DNA from: Granulicella pectinivorans
Lineage (GTDB): Bacteria > Acidobacteriota > Terriglobia > Terriglobales > Acidobacteriaceae
Reading direction: 5' to 3'
Length of the DNA: 64,000 nt
NCBI RefSeq assembly: GCF_900114625.1
Contig: NZ_FOZL01000002.1
Span: forward strand, 248,001-312,000
Positions 49,809-58,944 of this stretch are shown piece by piece. Position numbers and translations under genes: made by a program. Within the stretch, counting starts at the first letter, position 1; each line of letters opens with the position of its first letter. The notes under the pieces are model-generated. The model searched no databases, was not told where the DNA came from, and saw nothing but the letters and a program-made list of their open reading frames with translations.

Positions 49809-52292
49809 ATGGATCGGGGAGGAGACGGGGCGGTTATTCCTTCGCAAACCAATCTATGGTTGTCCACTGTGCTCAGGAGCGTCGGCGATGCCGTTATCGC
49901 ATGCGATGCCAACGGCTACATCTTGTTCATGAACGGGGTTGCCGAGGAGCTAACCGGCTGGACACAGGAGGAGGCCTTCGAAGAACGTCTCTCCGACGTC
50001 TTCCGCATCATCCACGAAGAGACCCGCCTCACCGTCGAAAGCCCGGTCGACAAAGTACGTCGGCTTGGGACTATCGTCGGCCTGGCGAACCACACCCTCC
50101 TCATCCGCCGCGATGGCAGCGAAGTCTCCATCGACGACAGTGGCGCCCCGATCCACGATAAGGAAGGTCTGCTTACCGGAGTTGTGTTGGTCTTCCGCGA
50201 CATCACTGACAAGCGCCGCGCCGAGCGCAATCTCGAGTTGCTCTCCGACTCGGGACGCGTCCTCTCCAACTCACGCGATCTCAGCCAGACCCTGAAGCGA
50301 ATCGCCGAGCTCTCTATCCGCACCTTCTCGGACTTCTGTTACTTCGACCTGATCGCGGAGGACGGCAGCATCGACCGCGCAGTCCGGCTGCATCGCGATC
50401 CGGACATGCAGCCCATTCTCGACCTTGCCTCGAGTATGACTCTGGAACGAACTGCCAATCACCCCGTCAACCGGTCTCTCGATACGGGCACCTCCACGCT
50501 CATCACCCATGTTGAGGACGCATGGCTGCAGTCCATAGCAATCAATGACGTTCATCTCCGCTGCATACGAGAGCTCAAGGCCCACTGCCTCCTGACGGTA
50601 CCCGTGCAGGATGGTGACCGCCACTTCGGCACGTTCACCTTTTGCCGCACCGTCAACCCCGCGACCTTCAACGAGGACGACTGCCACGTCGCCGAGGAGC
50701 TGGCCCATCGCGTGGGAGCTTCGCTGACAAATGCCTTTCTGTTCCGCTCCATGGAGAGGTCCAGCGCTGAGCTGAGAGCCGAGCAGCAGAAGCTCCGCCA
50801 GTTCTTTCTCCAGGCTCCGGCGCCCATTATGGTATCGCATGGTCCGGAGCACACGATCACGCTCGTCAACGCCGAATACGTGCGGATCATACGACGGTCT
50901 TCCGCCAGTGAGTTGGTAGGAAAGACGATCCGCCAGGCCCTTCCCGAGTTGGAAGGCCAACGCTTCTTCGAACTCCTGGATCAGGTCTACCAGACCGGGA
51001 AGGCTTACGTGGGCCGCGAGATGGTGGGCCATCTGGAGAACGTTCGGACCGGCGAGGTGGAAGAGGCCTACTTCAACTTCGTCTACCAACCCACGGTGGA
51101 CAGCAACGGCAAGGTTGACGGTATCCTGACCCTTGCGGTGGAGATCACCGAACCGGTGCGAGCACGGATAGAGATCGAAAAGCGCGAAGAGCTCCTCCGG
51201 CGCCAGGCCTCCGAGATTGAGAGCGTCTACAAGACCGCTCCAATCGGACTGGCACTCTTCGACGCTGTCGACTACCGCTACCTTCGTCTTAACGACCAAC
51301 AGGCCTCCATCGTCGGCAAACCCGCCGCGGAGATCCTGGGCAAGACGCTAACCGAGATCGCGCCCATTGAAGGTCTCCGCGAGATGTTCGATGGTGTCGC
51401 GCGTGGCGTGCCGCTTGAAAACGCCTTGCTGGAAGGGGAGCTGCCCTCCCAGCCAGGGGCGCACCGTTACTGGACGGTCAACTATTTCCCTGTCTTCGCC
51501 GAGGATGGCTCGGTCCAGGCCATCACAGCGGCGTCGCTTGAGATCACGGCTCAAAAGAGAGCCGAGCAGGCCCTGATCCAAAGCGAAAAGATCGCGGCCG
51601 TGGGACGGCTCGCCAGCTCCATCGCGCACGAGATCAACAATCCGCTGGAGTCGATTACGAACCTGCTTTACATTGCCAGGACCTCCAACGACGTCGACGA
51701 TATTCATCACTACCTGGAGACCGCGGACCGTGAGCTCAGACGGATCTCCCTGATTGCAAGCCAGACCCTCCGCTTTTACAGGCAATCGACCCGCCCCCAG
51801 GCGATTCAATGCCAGTCGCTGGTGGAGAGCGTTCTCGGCCTCTATCAGGGTCGTCTGGTCAACTCCGGGGTACGCGTCGAGGCTGACCGCTGGATCTCGC
51901 AGCCAGTGGAGTGCCTGGAAGGCGAGATCCGTCAGGTGCTCAACAATCTGGTTGGCAACGCACTGGATGCCATGCCCCATGGCGGAAGGCTCATTGTGCG
52001 CAGCCGGACCGCGACCGACTGGCGGACAGGCCGCAGGGGACTCACCCTCACCTTTGCCGATACCGGCAGCGGCATCTCACCCACGGCACAGAGGAGGATC
52101 TTCGAGCCGTTTTTCACCACCAAGGGCCTGAACGGCACAGGCCTGGGTCTGTGGATCAGCAAGGAGATCGTCGAGAAGCACCAGGGGCGTCTGAAGCTCA
52201 GGAGCAGCCAGAAGGCCGGGCATAGCGGAACCGTCTTTTCGCTCTTCCTGCCCTTCGAGGCCGCGCTGCCGGAATCCGCCCCAACGATCTGA
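49809..52292 (+). CDS. Soluble PAS-GAF-PAS-PAS sensor histidine kinase
   Basis: 827 residues without membrane helices. Order: PAS1 (about 18-135, SVGDAVIACDANGYILFMN), GAF (about 150-305), PAS2 (about 325-450, FFLQAPAPIMVSHGPEHTI), PAS3 (about 470-590), HisKA with phospho-His in SSIAHEINNPLES, and HATPase with NNLVGNALDAM, FADTGSGIS, FEPFFTTKGLNGTGLGL. It would sense a small ligand or redox state in the cytoplasm. No response regulator is adjacent, so it is an orphan kinase. The ATG at 49809 has only GGAG directly before it and the true start may be slightly downstream. Confidence 0.93.
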   Translation: MDRGGDGAVIPSQTNLWLSTVLRSVGDAVIACDANGYILFMNGVAEELTGWTQEEAFEERLSDVFRIIHEETRLTVESPVDKVRRLGTIVGLANHTLLIRRDGSEVSIDDSGAPIHDKEGLLTGVVLVFRDITDKRRAERNLELLSDSGRVLSNSRDLSQTLKRIAELSIRTFSDFCYFDLIAEDGSIDRAVRLHRDPDMQPILDLASSMTLERTANHPVNRSLDTGTSTLITHVEDAWLQSIAINDVHLRCIRELKAHCLLTVPVQDGDRHFGTFTFCRTVNPATFNEDDCHVAEELAHRVGASLTNAFLFRSMERSSAELRAEQQKLRQFFLQAPAPIMVSHGPEHTITLVNAEYVRIIRRSSASELVGKTIRQALPELEGQRFFELLDQVYQTGKAYVGREMVGHLENVRTGEVEEAYFNFVYQPTVDSNGKVDGILTLAVEITEPVRARIEIEKREELLRRQASEIESVYKTAPIGLALFDAVDYRYLRLNDQQASIVGKPAAEILGKTLTEIAPIEGLREMFDGVARGVPLENALLEGELPSQPGAHRYWTVNYFPVFAEDGSVQAITAASLEITAQKRAEQALIQSEKIAAVGRLASSIAHEINNPLESITNLLYIARTSNDVDDIHHYLETADRELRRISLIASQTLRFYRQSTRPQAIQCQSLVESVLGLYQGRLVNSGVRVEADRWISQPVECLEGEIRQVLNNLVGNALDAMPHGGRLIVRSRTATDWRTGRRGLTLTFADTGSGISPTAQRRIFEPFFTTKGLNGTGLGLWISKEIVEKHQGRLKLRSSQKAGHSGTVFSLFLPFEAALPESAPTI

Positions 52293-52325
52293 CGGATCGT
52301 CTTTGACGAACCGCCTATCCGCCCG

Positions 52326-52808
52326 CTACCAGCCCATCGTACCCGGCGCTCCCTTGAACGGTCCTCGCAGGTCTCTCGTAATCCATCCGCCATAGAAGTT
52401 GCCCGGCTGGGCCTCCACGCGCTCGCCATCCACCCAGCACTCGTCCACCCGGCTCGCATAGAATGCCAGGCGATCTTTCAGACCGGCATACGCAGCAGAC
52501 GGGGCTGCATAGCTCCACGCAGCGTCTGCCGAGATCTGCCCGCCAACGTCGATCGTCCAGTACGTCGCCAATCCCTTGAACTCGCAGAAGCTGGAGCGCC
52601 GCGAAGAAGCGCGCATGTGCTCCATCGCGATGTCGCCCTGCGGGATGTAATAGACCGGCGGATGACTCGTCTCCAGAATCCGCAGCGCCGATGTCGTCTC
52701 TGCCAACACGACTCCCTGATGGAGAACCCGCAGATGACGCACCGTAGGCTCCATCCTCGGCGGCCTCGGATAGTCCCATACCGATTCCACCCCATCCTTG
52801 TTCGTCAT
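52326..52808 (-). CDS. DUF427 family protein
   Basis: About 160 residues: VESVWDYPRPPRMEPTVRHLRV, VVLAETTSALRILETSHPPVYYIP, then YWTIDVGGQISADAAWSY and the end NFYGGWITRDLRGPFKG. This is a single DUF427 domain, common in bacteria and fungi, function unknown. The ATG at 52808 has GGAGG 7 nt upstream. Its stop is 33 bp from the convergent histidine kinase stop. Confidence 0.9.
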   Translation of the reverse strand: MTNKDGVESVWDYPRPPRMEPTVRHLRVLHQGVVLAETTSALRILETSHPPVYYIPQGDIAMEHMRASSRRSSFCEFKGLATYWTIDVGGQISADAAWSYAAPSAAYAGLKDRLAFYASRVDECWVDGERVEAQPGNFYGGWITRDLRGPFKGAPGTMGW

Positions 52809-52881
52809 ACGGAAGCCTCCACGAGACGGAAACACCAACGCCTCTGCTCCCAGAGTAGACTCCGTGAAAACGGAGATACTC

Positions 52882-53340
52882 ATGAGGCTACACGCAACCG
52901 AGAAGAAGTTGAACGAGATGAACAGACTCGCCGATATGGGTCATTTTCCGGCTGCGGTCAACGCCGGCGCCACCTTCAACGTCCTCATGACCATCACCCT
53001 TACCTGGCTGATCATCCCCCACGCCCCACAACCCTACGCTCCCGTCGCGTGGCTGGCCCTGGTCCTCGCTCTCAATCTTCTGCCTGTGTTGATCCTCCGG
53101 CTGCGGCTGCACCCCGACACGGTGTACCGGACGCTGGGTGAGATGGACTTCATCCGCGACCAGCATAAGTTCTCCGACTGGGTCTATGTCGCGGCCTCCG
53201 CGAACATGGCCTTCTGGGTTCTTTGCTCGTGGGCGATCTTCTCCGTCGCACATACGCCCGCAGCGCTGACGGTCATGCTGATCGTGGCCTTCCTGGCGAC
53301 ATTCTCACCTGTTATCCTCCGCAAACGGGTCCAGCGCTAA
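52882..53340 (+). CDS. Small membrane protein, four helices
   Basis: 152 residues. A charged N-terminus (RLHATEKKLNEMNRLADMGHF) is followed by four hydrophobic segments around 28-50, 60-80, 105-128 and 133-150. No named family recognised. GGAGA lies 7 nt before the ATG. It is divergent from DUF427 (73 bp between starts) and is followed 58 bp later by the M24 gene. Confidence 0.7.
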   Translation: MRLHATEKKLNEMNRLADMGHFPAAVNAGATFNVLMTITLTWLIIPHAPQPYAPVAWLALVLALNLLPVLILRLRLHPDTVYRTLGEMDFIRDQHKFSDWVYVAASANMAFWVLCSWAIFSVAHTPAALTVMLIVAFLATFSPVILRKRVQR

Positions 53341-53398
53341 CCGCCGTCGTCCATCTCCGGACAGCAGCGCATTCACCGCGCGGGGTAAAATCGCATCC

Positions 53399-54565
53399 AT
53401 GAACGTTGATCTGATTCAGGCCGCCTTACGCGAACAAGGCCTCGATGCATGGCTCTTCTACGACCACCACGGACGAGATCCGCTGGCCTATACGATCCTT
53501 GGATTTCAGTGCGGGCATGTCACTCGCCGCTGGTTCTATCTCATCCCTGCGTATGGAGAGCCGAAGAAGCTCGTCCACCGCATCGAGTCAGGGCGACTCG
53601 ACATGCTGCCAGGCGCGAAGGCGGAATACTCCTCGTGGCAGGAGCTGGAAGCGGGGCTGGCAACGCTGTTGGAGGGCGTGACGAAGATCGCCATGCAATA
53701 CTCACCACGCAACGCCATCATGTATGTCTCCATGGTGGATGCCGGCACGGTCGAAGTTCTGCGCGGGATGGGCAAGGAGATCGTCAGCTCAGCCGATCTG
53801 GTCAGCCAGTTTGAGGCGGTGCTGACGGACGAGCAGATCGCGACGCACTATGTGGCGCAGCAGAAGATCGACGCCATCCTTGCCGAGGGCTGGAGGGAAA
53901 TGGGCCGTCGTGTGCGCGGCGGCGGCACCGATGAGTTCACCATGGTGGAGTGGCTGGCCGAGGGCATGCGGCGCGAGGGGCTCATCTGGGAGCACGGGCC
54001 GAACGTGAGCGTTGGCGCAAACTCTGCGGACTCTCACTATGAACCTACGCGAGAGAGCTCAAAATCCATTCGACGCGGAGATTTTGTGCTCATCGACATC
54101 TGGGGGAAGGTGGATCGGCCGGACTCTTGCTTCTACGACATTACCTGGACAGGTGTCGTCGACCGCGAGCCTACAGAGCGGGAGTTGACGGTCTTCAACA
54201 CGGTCCGCGATGCGCGCGATGCGGCGATTGCACTGGTTTCGGCGCGGTTCGCGACGGGCACTCCGGTGGAGGGCTGGGAGGCCGACGACGCGGCGCGTGC
54301 AGTGATTCGCAGCGCAGGCATGGGCGACTATTTTACGCATCGGACTGGCCATAATATCGGGCCGGTGTTGCATGGCAGCGGGGCTCATCTGGATAACCTG
54401 GAGACGCACGACATACGACGGATTCTCCCCAATACGTGCTTTTCCGTCGAGCCCGGCGTCTATTTCCCCGGGGAGTTCGGGGTGCGCAACGAGATCGACA
54501 TGATTGCCACGAAGGGGTCTGCGATAGTCACAGGGCGCGCCCAGACAGAGCTGGTCCGGATCTAG
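53399..54565 (+). CDS. M24 family metallopeptidase (Xaa-Pro peptidase type)
   Basis: 388 residues. An N-terminal creatinase-like domain (1-155) precedes a pita-bread domain with the five metal ligands: VLIDIWG and FYDITWTG (Asp, Asp), HRTGHNIGP (His), SVEPGVYFPGEFG (Glu) and RNEIDMIA (Glu). It probably removes N-terminal residues before proline or cuts dipeptides. No Shine-Dalgarno is present, but TAAAAT ends 7 nt before the ATG, so the mRNA may be leaderless. Two small membrane-protein genes follow closely. Confidence 0.92.
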   Translation: MNVDLIQAALREQGLDAWLFYDHHGRDPLAYTILGFQCGHVTRRWFYLIPAYGEPKKLVHRIESGRLDMLPGAKAEYSSWQELEAGLATLLEGVTKIAMQYSPRNAIMYVSMVDAGTVEVLRGMGKEIVSSADLVSQFEAVLTDEQIATHYVAQQKIDAILAEGWREMGRRVRGGGTDEFTMVEWLAEGMRREGLIWEHGPNVSVGANSADSHYEPTRESSKSIRRGDFVLIDIWGKVDRPDSCFYDITWTGVVDREPTERELTVFNTVRDARDAAIALVSARFATGTPVEGWEADDAARAVIRSAGMGDYFTHRTGHNIGPVLHGSGAHLDNLETHDIRRILPNTCFSVEPGVYFPGEFGVRNEIDMIATKGSAIVTGRAQTELVRI

Positions 54566-54589
54566 GGGAGTTAGGGTAGGATAGAAAAG

Positions 54590-55003
54590 ATGACGACTCA
54601 GGTGCAGGTTGCGGCGAAGGCGAATAGCGGGACAGGTGTGTCGCCGTATCTTGTGCTGGCGGCTGGCTGGCTGGTTCCGGGCGCGGGACATTTTCTACTG
54701 AAGAAGCCGATCCGCGGTGGCCTGATTCTGGTCTCCGTGGTCGGAATGTTCGTAACCGGCATCGCCCTCGAGGGCAAGATCTACACGCCGAATACAGGCG
54801 ATCTGCTGGATATTCTTGGGTTTGTGGGCCAGTTCGGATCGGGCGTCCTTTATATGCTTTCGCGCATGCTTGGCTGGGGACATGACTCGGTACAGATTGC
54901 GGTCGCAGACTATGGGACGAAGTTCCTGGTGGTCGCAGGGCTGCTGAATATCATCGCCGCCGTGGATGCGCACTCGCTGTCGACCGGGAGGAAGGCTTCG
55001 TGA
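54590..55003 (+). CDS. Small membrane protein, DUF6677-like
   Basis: 137 residues. LVLAAGWLVPGAGHFLLKKPIRGGLILV is the TM2-like pattern of DUF6677 proteins; four hydrophobic segments (about 18-36, 44-62, 76-92, 108-128). Function unknown. It lies 24 bp after the M24 gene and overlaps the next small gene by 4 nt. Confidence 0.8.
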   Translation: MTTQVQVAAKANSGTGVSPYLVLAAGWLVPGAGHFLLKKPIRGGLILVSVVGMFVTGIALEGKIYTPNTGDLLDILGFVGQFGSGVLYMLSRMLGWGHDSVQIAVADYGTKFLVVAGLLNIIAAVDAHSLSTGRKAS

Positions 55004-55170
55004 CCCACTTCAATGCAGTCCTTCTTTTTGCCCTTTTCGTTTCAACGGTTTTCGGGATCACGATGCGTTCGGATCCGAAGAGGATGATCCGGTTCGGGGC
55101 CTATTGCTTTGCGATGATGGTCGGTTCGACGATCGTGGCAAGCTGGGTAATGTGGCTGATCAAACGCTGA
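55000..55170 (+). CDS. Small two-helix membrane protein (56 aa)
   Basis: 56 residues from GTG, whose TG forms the TGA stop of the previous gene. GGAGGAAGG lies just upstream. Two hydrophobic helices (HFNAVLLFALFVSTVFGI and FAMMVGSTIVASWVMWLI) are joined by the basic loop RSDPKRMIRFG. The tight overlap, good ribosome-binding site and clean helices argue that it is real. No family recognised; a partner of the DUF6677-like protein is likely. Confidence 0.75.
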   Translation: MTHFNAVLLFALFVSTVFGITMRSDPKRMIRFGAYCFAMMVGSTIVASWVMWLIKR

Positions 55171-55260
55171 AACTGGCGAGGACAGGACGGTTCCCCCAGT
55201 GCTATCGGCTTAGCTAAGCTCAGAAGCAAAAGCGGACGCGTTACCCACTCCATCCAATAC

Positions 55261-55290
55261 AAAGGCGCATCCGGTGAGGGATGCGCCTTT
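55261..55290. terminator. Bidirectional terminator after rplQ
   Basis: AAAGGCGCATCC / GGATGCGCCTTT, a perfect 12-bp stem with a 6-nt loop, in the gap between convergent genes. It ends 20 nt before the rplQ stop side. Confidence 0.85.
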
Positions 55291-55310
55291 ATGTTTCGTA
55301 CGGCCAAGTA

Positions 55311-55790
55311 CTAGACTTCGGCGTTAGGGTCGGGCTGCTCGCCGGGGTTGCGCTCTTCGAGCTGCTTGGCGAGCTCTTCACGCTTCTTGGTGCGGGCTGC
55401 GGCGCGCTTCTCGGCCTTCTCGTTGAGCTCGGCTTCGGCTCCGAGGAGCTCGAGGACGGCCATCTCGGCCGCGTCGCCCTGACGGGCGCCGATGCGCGTG
55501 ATGCGCAGGTAGCCGCCGGGACGGGTCGCGTAACGGGGAGCTACGGTGTTGAAGAGGCGGTCGACCGCTTCAGGCGTCATGAGGTAGGCTGCAGCCTGAC
55601 GACGGGTGTGGACGGTTCCCTTCTTGCCGAGGGTGATCATCTTCTCGACGATGGGGCGGCTCGCCTTGCACTTGGTGATAGTCGTCTCGACACGATCCAG
55701 AAGGATGATCGAGGTAACGAGGTTGCGCAGCATGGCGCGACGGTGGCTGGTATTGCGGCCTAACTTGAATCCTGCATTGCGGTGACGCAT
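55311..55790 (-). CDS. rplQ: 50S ribosomal protein L17
   Basis: 159 residues, slightly longer than the usual 120-140. MRHRNAGFKLGRNTSHRRAM and NLVTSIILLDRVETTITKCK are the L17 start. The C-terminus has an extra Glu/Lys/Arg-rich stretch (NEKAEKRAAARTKKREELAK) ending PDPNAEV. Last gene of the alpha operon, 123 bp after rpoA, followed by a terminator. AAGGAG stands 8 nt before the ATG. Confidence 0.97.
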   Translation of the reverse strand: MRHRNAGFKLGRNTSHRRAMLRNLVTSIILLDRVETTITKCKASRPIVEKMITLGKKGTVHTRRQAAAYLMTPEAVDRLFNTVAPRYATRPGGYLRITRIGARQGDAAEMAVLELLGAEAELNEKAEKRAAARTKKREELAKQLEERNPGEQPDPNAEV

Positions 55791-55913
55791 GGTGAAATCT
55801 CCTTCGGTACGGCCTTCTGGCCTGGACCGGGACTGCTGGGGTGCTGGGGTGCTGCTGTTTTTCTTACGTAGAAAAGGCAGCGTGTCCGTAGAAGGCCACG
55901 CCGCCTGTCTTAG

Positions 55914-57008
55914 TTAGAAGTTTTCGGGCTCGCTGCCGCCGAGGTCGAGATCGTCGTCCTCGTCGTCATCTTCATCATCGAAGCTGCCAAAGCTGGCTGC
56001 CAGGGTGGCCGCCGGAAGGACCGAGGTCGGGCCCGGGACCGGGTTGCCGCTCTCGTCGATCTTCATGCCGAGGGACAGGCCCATCTGCGCGAGGATCTCC
56101 TTGATCTCATTCAGGCTCTTGCGGCCGAAGTTCTTGGTCTTCAGCATCTCGGCTTCGGTCTTCTGGATGAGCTCGCCGATGGTCGCGATGTTGGCGTTCT
56201 TCAGGCAGTTGTAGCTGCGCACAGAAAGCTCAAGCTCTTCGACCGAGCGGTTGAGGTTTTCGTTGCGGATCATGGGGCCGTCGTGCAGACCGTCGTGACC
56301 AGCCTCCATCTCCTCTTCGAAGTTGATGAAGATCGTCATGTGATCCTTCAGCAGCTTCGCGGAGAGGCCAAGAGCGTCGGCGGGAAGGATCGTTCCGTTC
56401 GTCGAGATCTCGACGGTGAGCTTGTCATAGTCGGTGATCTGGCCGAGACGGGCCGCTTCGACCACGTAGTTGACCTTGCGGACGGGCGAGTGGACCGAAT
56501 CCACGGGGATGAATCCGAGGCCAAGGTCGGCGTCGAAGTTCTTGTCCGCCGAGATGTAGCCACGGCCGCGCTTGAGGCGCATCTCCATGTCGATCTTGCC
56601 GCCCTCGGAGATGGTGCAGATGTAGACATCCTTGTCGAGAATCTCGACGTCGCCATCGGCCTCGATGGAGCCCGAGGTCACCACGCCGGCGGTATCCGCG
56701 CGGAGGTAGAGAGCCTTGGGGCCTTCGCCGTTGAGTTTGAAGGGGATCTGCTTGAGGTTCAGGATGATGTCGGTCGCGTCTTCGACGACGCCGGTGATCG
56801 ACTGGAACTCGTGCAGGACGCCCTCGATGCGGACGGCGGTGACGGCCGCGCCTTCGATGGACGAGAGCAGGGTGCGGCGAAGGGCGTTGCCGATCGTCGT
56901 ACCGAAGCCGCGCTCAAAGGGCTGGGCGGAGAACTTGCCGAACTTGTCGGTCAGGGTTTCGTTATCGACTGCGAGGCGCTTGGGCTTTTGAAAACCTCTC
57001 CAAAGCAT
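55914..57008 (-). CDS. rpoA: DNA-directed RNA polymerase alpha subunit
   Basis: 364 residues. N-terminal dimerisation domain with FERGFGTTIGNALRRTLLSS and GAAVTAVRIEGVLHEF; C-terminal domain (about 270-330) with LELSVRSYNCLKNANI and NFGRKSLNEIKEIL, which contacts promoter UP elements and activators. A long acidic tail after it (DDEDDDEDDDLDLGG) is unusual. AAAGG lies 7 nt before the ATG. It is 195 bp after rpsD, longer than usual in this operon, with no gene in that gap. Confidence 0.98.
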   Translation of the reverse strand: MLWRGFQKPKRLAVDNETLTDKFGKFSAQPFERGFGTTIGNALRRTLLSSIEGAAVTAVRIEGVLHEFQSITGVVEDATDIILNLKQIPFKLNGEGPKALYLRADTAGVVTSGSIEADGDVEILDKDVYICTISEGGKIDMEMRLKRGRGYISADKNFDADLGLGFIPVDSVHSPVRKVNYVVEAARLGQITDYDKLTVEISTNGTILPADALGLSAKLLKDHMTIFINFEEEMEAGHDGLHDGPMIRNENLNRSVEELELSVRSYNCLKNANIATIGELIQKTEAEMLKTKNFGRKSLNEIKEILAQMGLSLGMKIDESGNPVPGPTSVLPAATLAASFGSFDDEDDDEDDDLDLGGSEPENF

Positions 57009-57203
57009 GGGTGTACCTTTCTTCCGTCCTGGTCGCGAAGCATTCTGCGAATCCGGCGGGTGGTTCGGTTGCGGTTCAGATTGTGGTGGAGGGGAGTGCA
57101 GCGTGCACTCCCCTCCCGGGTGAAACAGGTAAAGTCTTCGAAAGAATGAACTTACCGTCGGACTTCGAACGAAAGCAAAGCCTTTTATTGAGGAGCTTTT
57201 TCT

Positions 57204-57836
57204 TTACTTCGAGTACAGTTCGACGATGAGCTGCTCGTTGACGGGCAGGTTGACATCCTCGCGCTTCGGCAGGCTGATGATCTTGCCCGAGAAGTTGTCG
57301 CGGTTGATGTCGATCCATGGCACCGAACGCTGGCCAGAAGCGAAGTTCTTGGACTCCTCGAGGATGGCGAGCTTGTGCGAACCTTCCTTGACCGAGATCT
57401 CGTCGCCCACCTTGCACTGGTAGGAAGGAATGTTCACCTTCTTGCCGTTGACGAGGACGTGACCGTGGCGGCAGACCTGGCGGGCCTGACGGCGCGAGGT
57501 AGCAAGACCGAGGCGATAGCACACGTTGTCGAGGCGCGTCTCAAGCTGCTGGAGCAGGAGTTCGCCGGTGACACCGGTGCGGTTCGAAGCCTTCTCGTAG
57601 TAGGCACGGAACTGGGTCTCGAGCGTGAAGTAGATGCGCTTGGCCTTCTGCTTCTCACGGAGCTGCAGACCGTAGCCGACAACCTTCTTCACCTTGCGGG
57701 ACTGGCCATGCTGGCCAGGGGGGAAGTTGCGCTTCTCGATCGGGCACTTCTCGGTAAAGCACTTTGCTCCCTTGAGGAACAACTTCGTTCCGTCGCGACG
57801 GCACATGCGGCAGACGGGTCCTGTGTAACGAGCCAT
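57204..57836 (-). CDS. rpsD: 30S ribosomal protein S4
   Basis: 210 residues. MARYTGPVCRMCRRDGTKLF with Cys9, Cys12, Cys26 and Cys31 shows the zinc-binding form of S4. The S4 RNA-binding domain has LETRLDNVCYRLGLATSRRQ (truncated) and the fold continues to KREDVNLPVNEQLIVELYSK. S4 nucleates 30S assembly and in E. coli represses the alpha operon. AGGAG is 6 nt before the ATG. Confidence 0.98.
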   Translation of the reverse strand: MARYTGPVCRMCRRDGTKLFLKGAKCFTEKCPIEKRNFPPGQHGQSRKVKKVVGYGLQLREKQKAKRIYFTLETQFRAYYEKASNRTGVTGELLLQQLETRLDNVCYRLGLATSRRQARQVCRHGHVLVNGKKVNIPSYQCKVGDEISVKEGSHKLAILEESKNFASGQRSVPWIDINRDNFSGKIISLPKREDVNLPVNEQLIVELYSK

Positions 57837-57919
57837 TTGAATCTCCTGATGTTGCTATGTCGATCGTTTTACGGGCGGCAAACCCTTCGTCGCGATCCAG
57901 TGAAAGGTAGAAGTTGACC

Positions 57920-57977
57920 GTTGCAAGTTGCCAGTTCAAAGCGGAGGTTACCCAACTTAGAACTGACAACTTACAAC
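57920..57977. repeat. Imperfect inverted repeat between rpsK and rpsD
   Basis: GTTGCAAGTTGCCAGTTC (57920-57937) and GAACTGACAACTTACAAC (57960-57977) are inverted copies with two mismatches and a 22-nt loop. It could form a stem in the alpha-operon mRNA between rpsK and rpsD. Confidence 0.65.
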
Positions 57978-57990
57978 GTAGAACTGCTTG

Positions 57991-58419
57991 TCAGACGCGA
58001 CGGCGCTTGGGCGGACGGCAGCCGTTGTGCGGCATCGGCGTAACGTCGCGGATCGAGCGAACGTCGATACCGGCGGTAGCGAGGGCGCGGATCGCGGACT
58101 CACGGCCGGAGCCGGGACCCGAGACGCGCACGTCGACCGCACGCAGACCGTGATCGCGAGCCGCGTTGGCGGCGTTCTGGGCTGCCTGCTGCGCGGCGAA
58201 CGGGGTTCCCTTGCGGGAGCCGCGGAAGCCGAGCGAGCCGGAGCTCTTCCAGGAGAGCGTGTTGCCAACCTGGTCGGTGATGGTGACGATGGTGTTGTTG
58301 AAGGTCGCCTGGATGAAGACAAGGCCGAATGGAACGTTCTTCCGTTCGCGCTTCTTGAACTTCTTGCCCTTGCCTGCTGCAGCCTTGCCGGACTTCTGCT
58401 GATTCTGTGTCTTCGCCAT
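57991..58419 (-). CDS. rpsK: 30S ribosomal protein S11
   Basis: 142 residues. A Lys/Arg/Ala-rich start (KSGKAAAGKGKKFKKRERKN) precedes the core FIQATFNNTIVTITDQVGNT, then GFRGSRKGTPFAAQQAA and the end RDVTPMPHNGCRPPKRRRV. S11 lines the platform of the 30S subunit near the E site. It starts right after rpsM (stop and start adjacent). Confidence 0.98.
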   Translation of the reverse strand: MAKTQNQQKSGKAAAGKGKKFKKRERKNVPFGLVFIQATFNNTIVTITDQVGNTLSWKSSGSLGFRGSRKGTPFAAQQAAQNAANAARDHGLRAVDVRVSGPGSGRESAIRALATAGIDVRSIRDVTPMPHNGCRPPKRRRV

Positions 58420-58800
58420 TTATTTCGTCGCTTTCTTCTTGCCGGCAACGGTACCCTTGCGCGGGCCCTTACGAGTGCGGGCGTTGGTGTGGGTGCGCTG
58501 TCCGCGGACGGGAAGCGAACGGCGGTGACGGAGACCGCGGTAGGACTGGATCTCAATCAGGCGCTTGATGTTGAGCGAGATTTCCTTGCGGAGATCGCCC
58601 TCGATCTGGCCCTGGGCTTCGATCACCTGACGGATGCGATTGAGTTGATCCTCGTCGAGCGTACCGATCTTCGCGATGGGATCGATATCGGCTTCTGCGA
58701 GAATCTTGGCGGCGCGGGAATCGCCGATGCCGAAGATGTAGGTGAGACCGATGCGCGCCTGTTTGTTGTTAGGGACATCGACTCCAGCAATACGTGCCAT
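58420..58800 (-). CDS. rpsM: 30S ribosomal protein S13
   Basis: 126 residues: MARIAGVDVPNNKQARIGLT, the helix-two-turn-helix, and the basic tail RGQRTHTNARTRKGPRKGTV. S13 binds the head of 30S and tRNA. It is the first rps gene of the alpha operon here, 144 bp after rpmJ. Confidence 0.98.
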   Translation of the reverse strand: MARIAGVDVPNNKQARIGLTYIFGIGDSRAAKILAEADIDPIAKIGTLDEDQLNRIRQVIEAQGQIEGDLRKEISLNIKRLIEIQSYRGLRHRRSLPVRGQRTHTNARTRKGPRKGTVAGKKKATK

Positions 58801-58944
58801 GGGGTTTCCTTTAGGTTGGGCTTCTGGGCTTGGCCGGGAAGCGGGGTGGAGGGTTTGCGGGTGAGTCCGAGGGGTTCAACGCAAGCCTTGACTTCGGCTA
58901 ACTAGCCTCTCGGGGCCGGGTCGTGCAGTTTGCAGCGAGGGCGA

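Noticed and set aside
33000..53500. Replication origin
   Set aside because: Composition shifts here, but no dnaA or other origin genes and no cluster of DnaA boxes were recognised.
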